Assembly (NCBI GenBank): GCA_028386065.3
Contig: JAKUCV010007493.1
Coordinates: forward strand, 1-64,000
Length of the DNA stretch: 64,000 nt
From: Turnera subulata
Lineage: Eukaryota; Streptophyta; Magnoliopsida; Malpighiales; Passifloraceae
Reading direction: 5' to 3'
Shown here: piece by piece, positions 55,504-64,000 of the stretch
Layout of the letters: every line of letters starts with the position of its first letter
How positions within the stretch are numbered: position 1 is the first letter of the stretch
The notes under the pieces: model-generated
What the model saw: only the letters and a program-made list of their open reading frames with translations
The model's database searches: none
Told to the model about the DNA's origin: nothing
Translations under genes and position numbers: made by a program

Positions 55504-56694
55504 TTTATCTTTCAAGGGAAGTTTATCTCATCCCAACCCCAAATAATTTCTGCAGTGAAGGCAACTCGGGTGGCACGACAAACGGACTGCTTGTATTTGG
55601 CACCGGTGTAAAGTCTAGATGAGTTGAAAATTTCAATTGACCAAGTTCATATTGTTAATGAATTTCTTGATTTTTTTCCTGGGGATTTTCCGGGGTTACC
55701 ACCGGAACGTGAGATTGATTTTTGTATTGAGCTTGTGCCGGGGGTAGAACCTGTGTTAATTACACCGTATTGAATGGCCCCTACTGAATTGCGGGAGTTG
55801 AAAACTCAGTTGCAGCCTTTGTTGGACAAAGGATTTATCAGACCTAGTGTGTCCCCGTGGGGAGCTCCAGTTTTGTTTTTCAAATAAAAGGATGGCACGA
55901 AGAGAATCTGTGTCGACTATCGGCAATTAAACAAGCTGACTATTCGAAATAAGTATTCGCTGCCCCGTATTATTGATTTGTTTGATCAGTTGCAAGGGGC
56001 AAAGCATTTTTCGAAAATTGATCTGAGGTCAGGATACCATCAGTTGGAAATCAAGGAGGAGGATGTCCGGATAACAGCCTTTCGAACACGGTATGGGCAT
56101 TATGAATTTTTGGTGATGCCATTTGGCTTGACCAACGCACCTGCAGCATTCATGGACCTGATGAATTGGGTGTTCAAGCAATACCTTGACAAGTTTGTCA
56201 TTGTATTTATTGATGATGTTCAGGTCTACTCTAAAACCAAAGAGGAGCATGAGATGCATTTGAGAACTATGTTGCAAATCTTACAGAAAAGGAAATTGTT
56301 TGAAAAATTTTCTTAGTGTGAGTTCTGGTTGGAAAAAGTATCATTTTTCGGCCATGTGATATCAGCTGAGGGTATTGACGTAGAATGGCCAAGGCCGACC
56401 AATGTGATGGTAGTGCGGAGTTTCCTTGGGCTAGCAGGTTACTACCGTCATTTTGTCGAGGGCTTTTCCTCTATTGCTGCACCATTGTGTGGCCTGACCC
56501 AAAAGAAGAAACAGTTTGAGTGGACTGATGCTTGTGAGACTAGTTTCCAAGAGCTGAAACATAGGTTAACCACCGCACCAATACTTGCATTGCCTAAAGA
56601 AGATGGTATGTATACCGTATATTGTGATGCGTCGAGGGTCGGTTTGGGCTGTGTTTTAATGCAAGATGGCAGGGTGATTGCTTTAAGGGCATAA
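55504..56694 (+). pseudogene. gypsy reverse transcriptase and start of RNase H of element H
   Basis: RT domain with 'LPPEREIDFCIELVPGVEPV', '[13 protein letters not shown]', '[11 protein letters not shown]', '[12 protein letters not shown]' and the catalytic box FIDDVQVYS (about 56206-56232; both Asp kept). Stops lie at 55611, 55771 (TGA), 55885 (TAA) and 56314 (TAG). Compared with the related G2 pol, about nine residues are missing between 'AEGIDVE' and 'WPRPTNV' (about 56385), a small deletion. RNase H starts ('[18 protein letters not shown]') and is cut at 56694. Confidence 0.8.
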
Positions 56695-57308
56695 TTGGAG
56701 GGAATAATGGTTTTTTGAGTGGGCATTCCTCTGGGCATTATAATTATTTTTCCCACCTGTCAAAAAGGACCTCTGAAACACTCAGGATATGCTTGAAGGT
56801 GCTATTATTGCGATATGAGCAATTGGTGCAATTTTATATTATTTTTGCAATTTTCTGGGTTCAGCAGGACAGCACAGGCAGCCTGTGCTGTGTCTGTTTG
56901 CAGTTCTCCTTTGATTTCTCCTCCGATCGATATTTGCTTCTTCTACTGATGATGAATTGTCATAAGCAATCCTTGGGTAAAGGCAAGGACAATGTGTTTC
57001 AGTGGAAATCCGGTGAATTGAAGATGGTTTGAGGCCTTCAATTTTATTCGCGATGAACAACAGTCTTAGGGACAGGCTCACAGGTTCCGAAACAGGCTCA
57101 AGCTGTGGCAGAAGCTGTTTCTTCAAATTCTTCAATGAAATCCTCCTGAATTGATCGAAATGCACCTAAAATCACTAATCATTCAGTAAGGAATGAAATT
57201 TGGAGGAATATGGTGGAATATTGCTTAGAAGGCATATAATCATAATGAAATGGGAACAATTTATGTCCAAAATCATGCCCCAAAACTATGCATATTTCAC
57301 ATGCATCA

Positions 57309-57778
57309 AGTAGGCTGAACCTCCCATAGAAACAGTCCTTTGGCCTCTAACCAGCTGCATACCCTTGGATATAGTTAAAACGAAACCCTAGGGGTACTTG
57401 TCTTGTGTGGAAATATGTTGTATGATTATGCTTGCCTTTCGTGGATCCAAATTAATTGTGCATACATTTTTTTTTAAAGAAAACCCTAGTCGAGTTTTAC
57501 TTGTTTTTCAAAAAAAAAAAACTTCCGTTTTCAAAATCAACTTAAGGAGCCGATTTATTGCGTTTGTTTTTAAAAAAAATTAAAAAAAACATAAAATTGA
57601 AAATTCAAAAAAAAAATCTTTTTTGTGCCTAAAATCTTTACATGCCTTCAAATAAAAAACTTCGGCTTCAGCTTTCCCCTTTTTTACCAAATAAAAGGCA
57701 TCAATTCTTTGTCCATTTGAATGGTTTCAAAATTCGATGAATGGGCTCTTATACGTGCGCGCATACTACTAGGACACC
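57309..57778. other. unassigned A/T-rich segment between LTRs
   Basis: Contains several poly(A)/poly(T) runs (57466-57477, 57511-57521, 57570-57620) and no coding or repeat signature I can name. It lies directly upstream of a plus-strand gag start at 57779, so it may be the leader of the Tat/Ogre-like element there. Confidence 0.3.
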
Positions 57779-58218
57779 ATGAGTGACGAAAACATCCGAG
57801 TTGAGGATCCGACCATGATGGGTGAAATTGCAGAAAAGTTGAAAGGGGTTAGCATGACTTAATTTTTCGAGGCTTTGAAGATTGCAAAGGGTGAGGAAGG
57901 AACCTTTGACCAGTCCTCCAAGAGGGGTACTAGCAAGGTTGATGTCAAGCGGCCAATTTTCATCGATGATAGACCAGAAATCGAGGTACCACCACCCGAT
58001 GACAAGCTTAGCAAGATCAAGGGCAAACTCAAGGTTCACAAACGAAAAGAGGATGACTATAACCTTGATCATTTGATGCGATTTCCGAGTGCAAGATTCC
58101 CCAACAAGTTCAAGATGACGGACTTTGACAAGTTCGATGGCATGGGTTGTCCACATACTCATCTGAAGATATATGTCTGAACTCTCTATCCTATGGGGAT
58201 TGGACCGGAATTGATGTC
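57779..58218 (+). pseudogene. Tat/Ogre-like gag N-terminal fragment, interrupted by an LTR
   Basis: It begins MSDENIRVEDPTMMGEIA at 57779 and has a stop (TAA) at about 57860. It then reads 'KRPIFIDDRPEIEVPPPDDK' and the family-typical 'KFKMTDFDKFDGMGCPHTHLK', which I recognise as the segment preceding the gag core in Tat-type gypsy elements. A TGA at 58178-58180 interrupts it, and the reading continues '-LYPMGIGPELM' up to 58218. The LTR at 58219 then cuts the gene, so gag core and pol are not in the window. Confidence 0.55.
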
Positions 58219-60014
58219 TGTGAATACCCGACCCAAAAGCACTCGGACCTATTCACCTATTTCCATACACCTTTTTCTTCGGGTCAATCCCATGTCATTG
58301 GAGTCACCACCCAAGTTTTATTAAGGGCAAAACTTGGGAAAAACCTTTAAATGACTCCTTTAGGCTACCAATCATAGCGAACCAAAGACATGGGATCGGG
58401 GGTTCGTCACGGATGGGAAGGTGTTAGGCACCCATCCGTGTTGGGTCGAGACTTTGTGCAATTGATGAAGACAAATGTGCCTTGTGTAAGTGTGCGTGTG
58501 AGGAAAATAAAGAGATGGGGGGGGAAGAAGAAGATTTGGCTTGCTTTCCGTTGTAAAACCGAGACTACCTACGTACCCGAGTGACCGGGGTCAAAGCCAC
58601 GTAGTTCTAAACATGGAACTTATCGACCACTTATGTCATCAAAAGCATCATCATAACAGAGCAGCAATCAATCAATAGAATTAGAACGAGTTACCTCTTG
58701 CAGCCCTCCTCTCGCTCCTATGTGCTTGCCACTCCCGTAATAGAATCCAAGTAGAAATTCAATAGAGAATTTGGGGCCAAAGGAGATCGAATTGGCGTTT
58801 ATCCTAAACAGAAATGTTGTAGAGCTACTCCTTATCTTTCTAGAGACACCAAAATCGCAGCAAACTAACGTCTACAGCTCGAGATATTGCCGAAATACTG
58901 AGACTGCCTGCACTGGGCTCCTCTCCTCGGGTTTAGCACTTCTTCTCCACCAATTTGCTTGAATCCACCTCCTTCCTCCTCTTATTTTGATCTGCTACTG
59001 CTTCTGGTTCCTTGCTTGATGCTTCCCACGGTGTTCCTCTAGAGTTTCTGCCTTAGAAAGTGTTTTCTAAGCTTGGAGAAGTAGAGTTTCTCTAAGCCAC
59101 AAAAGCTTATAGGTGTGTGTCTGTAAAAAAATGTTGAGTCCTTTGCAATGTGTGTTAGGGGTCCTATTTATAGTGTTCTGGGTAGCCTAGGGGCGTGGGC
59201 CTACTGAATGGTGAAGATTATGCCCGAAAATTTGGTTCAAAACCGCGTAGGATCGTAAAAGAAACAAAAATCAGGAAAATCGGGGATTCTGGAGGGTGAT
59301 GACCGCCATTGCCAGCGGTCATCCACGGCATGACCGCCACTACCGGTGGTCATGGGTGGTTGCCCGCTGGCAGGCGGCGGTCGTCGCGTGATGACCGCCG
59401 GTCACCCTGCGTTTCCCCCACTCTTTCCTTTTTGAGCTCCCGATCCCCCTATTTTAGGTCTAATTCAATCCTACTGCGTAATCAAACCCTAATTAACCCA
59501 GAATTACTCAATTACTTGACCAGCACTCCCCTAAATCATTCCCTAATTGATTAATTACACACTAATCACCTAAATCATACCAAAAACACCAAATCAAATT
59601 AAATGATGATTTAGCTCTGATTTTCCACGAAAATCAGAGCCAAAATTAACAAGCAAGAAAAGTGTTAATGGGCTGGACAAACTCTGGAAAATAATTAACT
59701 TGGACCCTTAAATCCATTTCTAACCCAAAAAATAAATCATCTCATTATTATTAGGTATGAAAACAAATGAAAGGAACAAATATATTCTAATGTAAATAAA
59801 CCTTATCATATGTTTTATCCTAAGGTTAAATCATCTCATTAACCCTAGGATTTAAGTGCATAAAGGTTTATGTCATCAAAATTCATTAATTCTACTAAAT
59901 TAAAATTCATATTATGCTTGAACCTTGGACCAAATCATCTCATTGATCGTAAGTTTACACATTTATGAAGTCTAGTTCAGTAAAATTTTCGTGGGTCAAA
60001 TTTGGGTGTTCACA
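58219..60014 (-). mobile_element. Ogre-like 3' LTR, 1796 bp
   Basis: Termini TGTGAATACCCGACCC and GGGTGTTCACA match the LTR at 1596-3080. It contains the GGCGGTCAT inverted-motif cluster (59297-59405) and an A/T-rich tail. The purine tract CGAGGGGTATC on its right (minus-strand reading) makes it a 3' LTR with the element interior on the right. It is about 310 bp longer than the 1596-3080 copy, mostly through extra sequence at 58730-58960 and 59710-59960. Confidence 0.8.
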
Positions 60015-60139
60015 GATACCCCTCGTTGATGAGTCCTTAAGGATTAAGGATGAAACAACATAAGACCAGAATAACCAAATTTGAATGATTAATGTATGTG
60101 GTGTGTGCCATGGGTTGGAGCATCCCATGCTCTGCTTCG

Positions 60140-60360
60140 AGTATCATCTCATCCCGAAGGTTTTGAGGGACTGGCCCTTGATTTCTAGGAATCATCTCAT
60201 CCTAGGGTCTCGGGAATCATCTCATCCTTGGAATTTTGTCGGGCTGGCCCTCGGTTTTTGGGAATCATCTCATCCTAGATCCTCGGGAATCATCTCATCC
60301 CGAGGTGATAGAATCATCTCTTCTATCAGGTTGTTGACAAAGAATCATCTCATCCCTCTC
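60140..60360. repeat. interspersed repeat of gaatcatctcatcc
   Basis: 'aatcatctcatcc' or close variants occur about seven times (60187, 60208, 60263, 60288, 60302 and others) with the phrase 'gggctggccctyg' twice between them. It adjoins the 30-bp tandem array and may be an older, decayed form of it. Confidence 0.7.
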
Positions 60361-60370
60361 AACTGGATAC

Positions 60371-60620
60371 TTGGTCATCTTATGTCTGGGTGCTACCTCA
60401 TGCCGAGGTTTGAGAATTTCATCTCATGTCTGGGTGTTACCTCATGCCGAGGTTCGTGTATGGGTGTTACCTCATGCCGAGATTTGTGTCTGGGTGTTAC
60501 CTCATGCCGAGGTTTGTGAATTTCATCTTATGTCTGGATGTTACCTCATGCCGAGGTTTGTGTCTGGGTGGTACCTCATGTCGAGGTTTGTGTCAGGGAG
60601 TTACCTCATGCCGAGTTATC
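60371..60620. repeat. tandem repeat, unit ~30 bp
   Basis: Units of the kind 'tgtctgggtgttacctcatgccgagg(t)tt' repeat seven or eight times; in three of them 'gaatttcatct(c/t)atg' is added between units. Because 30 is a multiple of three, open frames run through all three plus-strand frames, which explains the overlapping ORFs here. Confidence 0.8.
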
Positions 60621-61379
60621 TCCATATCTCATCGTTTGCAGCTTCTGGTTTGTAAGTCTAAAGGCCAGCCCATTCTCAAGGCTCGAGGAGGCTGGACTCC
60701 TAGTTTACTGGTTTTTCATGTTTAGATGTCTGGGTCTGAATCTCTCATGACTGGGTTCTTTTCCTTTGTGGTTTCACTCATGTCTGGACGCCTGGGTCCA
60801 GATACTTCACTTCTCTCCACCTTGGGTTTGCAAAGGCCGGGCTTTGGGCTATGTGATTAGGTCCTAGACTCTTCCTTATGTTTGAGTGCCTGGGCCCGGT
60901 TTTTTCATGGCTGGGCTCTGGTTTCACTCATGATTGCGGGTCCAAATACCTCACTCCTCTCTTTCAGGGTTTGCAAAGGCTGGGTTTTGACTTTAACTAG
61001 TTAGGTTCATTCTTCTTTAGTTCTTTTCATGACTGGCCTGGTAGGTGGGATACTCTCATGGTTGGGTTCTTCTTTTCCTGGTTCCACTTGTGTCTGGACG
61101 CCTGGGTCCAAATGCCTCACCTCTCTCTTCTCAGGTTTGCCGGGGCCGGGCTTTGGCTGTGGTTAGGTCCTCTCTATTGACTAGGCTCAACATCTCTTAC
61201 AAAGGTCGGGCTTTGGCTTTTTGATTGGATTGGTATGGGCTATACCAGGTTGACTTGTATACTTGGGTTCGGGTCGAATGTGTGTCTGGGTCCTCTATGC
61301 ATAGGGTGTCGCCTCACAATTGTATTGCCTGGATCCCATACCCCTAGATCACCTAGTTAGAAGTGTCGTGCCCCTTGAG

Positions 61380-62175
61380 ACATACAAGCCGAAGGTAGGG
61401 TACGATGCCCCTAGTCCGTCATGATTTTGAGGATGAGGTTCAGTGTGCCCCTAGTTCATGGTTAACCCTGTTTCCATGAGAGTCTGAAAAGTATGGGGTA
61501 AGTCATGCCTCTAGTTTAGAATCATCTCGGGTGTCTCAACCCTTGATCCAATAGGTGGGCCTGCCATGCTCTTGGGAGTCAAACAACTAATGTGGGGTAG
61601 CATGCCCCTTACAACCTCATCAACCCTAATTACTAATCCATCATGCCCCTAATGTCATGATTTTTAATCTCAAGGTAGATGTGCCCTTATTGCTTGATGT
61701 CAGCTTGACGAATCAGAGAGATAAAGCTTGAGATGCCCCTTGTCTACAATTCCCACTATCTACAAGATTTGTTAATGCCATGCCCCTAGGAAATGCAAAT
61801 CTTCATTAAGTGTTGAATTGTCACCTTTGTTGACCCTTTATCCTCAACCAAGTCTACCTCATGTCCTACATGTGAGTGATGCATGAGCATGTCTAAGTAT
61901 GTCATCTTCTCATTGTGAGGGGGTTCCACTAGCTTTTACATGTGAGTTTTTAGATGCAGGTGCTTATGACATGTTTTCCCCTCCTTTCCTCTTCTTCCTC
62001 TCTAATCTCTCATCTCTTCATCTTCTTTCCTCTCATCTGCTTATCTTATATTCTCCCTTCTCTTTTCTTCTCTTTTCCTCTCCCCTTTCCCTTTGGATGC
62101 AAATGCTGTTTACTTCTACATGTGTGTTTGGACGTGTGTGCTTTCTATCTAGATGTGAATGCCCCTAGTATGATG
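61380..62175. repeat. dispersed short motif atgcccctag
   Basis: The motif or a one- to two-base variant appears about ten times at irregular intervals (near 61408, 61447, 61506, 61603, 61648, 61681, 61733, 61781, 62160). One copy also occurs near 4062 in the other Ogre-like 3' region, which supports a common origin. Confidence 0.55.
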
Positions 62176-62206
62176 CATGAGCATTGAAGACCATTCGAGC
62201 TAAGGT

Positions 62207-64000
62207 TGTGATACTCTACGTACACCCTAGAATATAGAGAAGAATTTACATGATGAGAACCGGGTGTAGCTTGGCCTTCCGGGACGTTCGAGTAGCTTGG
62301 ATTGGGTATTCGGGAGAAGGTGTGTAACGTTAATATTGTCGGTGTACAGATAAGTATGGGTTTAGACTTGGTAACACGTGCTGGTGTTGGATTGAGAGTA
62401 ATGGTGAGCATAGGCTTGGCCTAGTGCACCCAAATGGGCTCGCAGTGATCCGATGGCACGGTTGGCCTAGGTTGGTGTCCCGAGTGCTTGATTTGTCTTA
62501 TAGGTCAATAAATGACGGGAAACATTAGGAATGTAATTAGTTGGAGTAATAGGTTCATTAGAGGCATGATTGGCCAAGGGGATTATCGGTTGGCTCGATT
62601 TGGTGCAAATGGTGCACAACGGGGCATTAGTGTGCCCGTCGGTGCAAAATTGGGCTCGATAAGGATAAATTTGTAATTGGCCAAACCGACCAATCAGAAT
62701 GAGACAAGTGGCTCGGAAATATATTTCTGGAGGTCTTTGGTGTGCAAGCTAGTAGGTCGGGTGTCACGAGCCAATTGGTCGAAAAACAAGCACGTGGTGG
62801 CACGTGCTTGTGCGAGTGGCATGATTTGGGCAAGAGGTGGCAAGTGGGTGCTCACACACCTACTTGCCCATGCATTAAGGGGGTGAAGTAGGCACCTTTC
62901 ACCTATTTTGACAGACCCAATTCGTGCTAGTACTAGTGAGAGAGAGAGAGAGGGAGGAGAAAGAGGAAGATAGGAGAGAAAGAGAGGTGAGCTAAGGGTT
63001 CTGCTCTCGGCCAGACAGACCCTTCCTCACTAAAATGAGGATTCCGGCCAAACCACCGGTTGACATTGAGTGAAACCAAGTTCTATGATTATACAACATC
63101 CATATCTTTCATATGGCACCGCGTTTGTAGGATTTGGAGCAGAAATGTTTGAGTTATGCTCTCTGGAAATGGACCGCTCGGCAGCTGCCCAGCAGTGGTG
63201 TTCCTGCTTGACCCAGTCTTCGTGTTTAAGGCATATCTGGAGGTACAGACCTCTGATTGCGGTTTTCATTGATTTTATGAAAATCTAAGGGACAGGGCTA
63301 CAACTTTTATGTTGATTCCTAAGGTTGGTTCGGCCTGTAGGATACCATATTTCCTCGGTGAATCTCTACTGGTGCAGGGCAGATTCTACCCGAGTTACTG
63401 TAAGGTTGATTCGTGTGGTTTAATTTTGTGTTTGTTCTTATGGATGGTTGTGTTATGTTTTGATGTGTAATTGTATGTGTGTAACAGGACATTGAGAACC
63501 CTAGATGTCCAAGGGTTCCAAAGGGGATGGATTTGATGGCTTGAAGTGCCTAATGATAGGCTTGATGTGTCTAACGGTTTGGTAAGTCGGGTTGTCATAC
63601 TTGTGATGGTTGGTGATGCTAGCTTGTTGGTTGATAACCCATTATGCTTGTTGATGGCACCAAAGGTGAAAATTTGATGTTATGCCTTGGCTTGTTGACG
63701 AGTCCGATATTCGGGTTGTGCATTTCATGCATTTTCATTTGCATCATGGCTTGCATAAGATGATGTTGTTGATGAACCATGCAATGCACCTGGGCTGCTT
63801 GGTTAAAGGTTGATGATGGTGGAGTTGTACCTAGCGCCGTGTGTGGTTCTGGTAGCCAATCGGGAATGCCTCGTAAGTGGGACTGTGGGCTAAGAAGTAA
63901 CACAGTTGGCAAGGCTGCTAGACCATGCAGGTAGGCTCGGTGCAACAACACGATAGCTTACCCGTGGGTTGATCACGGTGCGTTGATGTTAGGCTGTTGG
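62207..64000 (+). mobile_element. G1 LTR, cut by the window end
   Basis: It starts TGTGATACTCTACG without a preceding polypurine tract, so it is a 5' or solo LTR inserted into the Ogre-like internal region. It follows the right-hand G1 LTR (15665-17460) closely across 1.79 kb, including the GA tract (62936-62990) and the 'cacggtgcgttgatgttaggctg' segment at the window end. Confidence 0.85.

Larger units (their letters stand above)
51790..56694 (+). mobile_element. truncated Ty3/gypsy element H (5' LTR, gag, protease, RT)
   Basis: The element has a 5' LTR (about 51790-53649), primer-binding site, gag, protease and RT on the plus strand. It stops early in RNase H at about 56694, where Athila LTR sequence resumes, so integrase and the 3' LTR are lost. 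The left boundary is approximate and no target duplication could be defined. The LTR shares landmarks with G1, so H may be close to the autonomous relative of the coding-free G1 elements. Confidence 0.7.
50723..57308 (-). mobile_element. Athila-like 5' LTR, split by a gypsy element
   Basis: On the plus strand it starts TGATGCGTGCTATCCGC next to the primer-binding site and ends TTTCACATGCATCA at 57308, with terminal inverted repeat TGATGC/GCATCA. The LTR sequence proper is about 50723-51790 and 56695-57308 (~1.7 kb together). The middle is the plus-strand gypsy element H. The LTR contains 'acaggctgagcctgt'-type palindromic phrases (51006-51021) also found in the adjoining gag (49705). Confidence 0.65.
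60015..62206 (-). mobile_element. 3' internal region of the Ogre-like element, repeat-rich and noncoding
   Basis: It is joined to the 3' LTR through the polypurine tract at 60015-60026. It holds the gaatcatctcatcc repeats, the 30-bp tandem array (60371-60620) and many copies of 'atgcccctag' (61380-62170), with CT-rich sequence near 61975-62095. Long open frames (for example 60085-60519, 61899-62187) are products of the repeats and of pyrimidine-rich DNA and show no family signature. The region is cut at 62206 by a G1 LTR. Confidence 0.55.

Noticed and set aside
60085..60750. Four overlapping plus-strand ORFs of 70-144 aa
   Set aside because: They arise because the tandem unit is 30 bp; the overlapping frames repeat the same peptide-like units.
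61899..62187. ORFs with a hydrophobic Phe/Leu/Ser-rich stretch resembling a membrane segment
   Set aside because: Product of CT-rich sequence (61975-62095) in the noncoding 3' region of an LTR element.

Overview
This 64-kb window is plant nuclear DNA made almost entirely of nested, broken LTR retrotransposons. I found no intact host gene, no tRNA gene and no functional rRNA gene. The pol families (Ty1/copia, Ty3/gypsy chromovirus, Athila and Tat/Ogre types), kilobase-long LTRs, plant tRNA primer-binding sites and nested insertions point to repeat-rich, probably pericentromeric or intergenic DNA of an angiosperm, probably a eudicot. The species cannot be told from the sequence.

Layout. 1-4.26 kb: minus-strand Ogre/Tat-like material. 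An LTR (1596-3080) with its primer-binding site and a 150-aa ORF sits inside the end of another LTR, which is followed by a 59/66-bp minisatellite. 4.26-5.58 kb: a short TATA-bearing segment with a broken DUF7745-like ORF, then unassigned GC-rich DNA. 5.6-10.9 kb: a very old plus-strand copia element with a recognisable 3' LTR. 10.9-21.1 kb: two copies of one non-autonomous gypsy-like family (called G1 here), facing opposite ways and forming a large inverted repeat; a 3.0-kb solo chromovirus LTR (17897-20932) is inserted in one of them. 21.1-29.4 kb: three pieces of one copia family in alternating orientation, including a leader with an array of the palindrome ACATCGATGT. 29.4-33.5 kb: a G1 LTR fragment and two chromovirus LTR fragments joined head to head.

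33.5-47.6 kb: the only complete element, a minus-strand chromodomain Ty3/gypsy (Tekay/Del-like, called G2 here) with two 3.0-kb LTRs and target duplication CAGCA. It carries seven in-frame stops, a one-base frameshift and a frame-breaking 28-bp duplication. A second solo LTR (36012-39145, called G3, target duplication GAAGG) is nested in its 3' LTR. The whole G2 element lies inside another G2-type LTR that ends at 49491. 49.5-57.3 kb: an Athila-like gag and LTR interrupted by a truncated plus-strand gypsy element (called H). Its LTR contains about 86 bp of organellar-type large-subunit rRNA. 57.3-64 kb: a Tat/Ogre-like gag fragment, another Ogre-like LTR with its repeat-rich 3' internal region, and the start of a further G1 LTR.

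The coding parts do not form host pathways. Each is, or was, gag-protease-integrase/RT-RNase H of a mobile element, and every pol seen here is disabled. The observations most worth following up are the rRNA fragment carrying the I-CeuI-type site, the ACATCGATGT array, the inverted-repeat architecture at 12.6-21.1 kb, an RNase H deletion shared by two copia copies, and the TAG-only decay of the chromovirus, which looks like loss of methylated cytosine at CAG.
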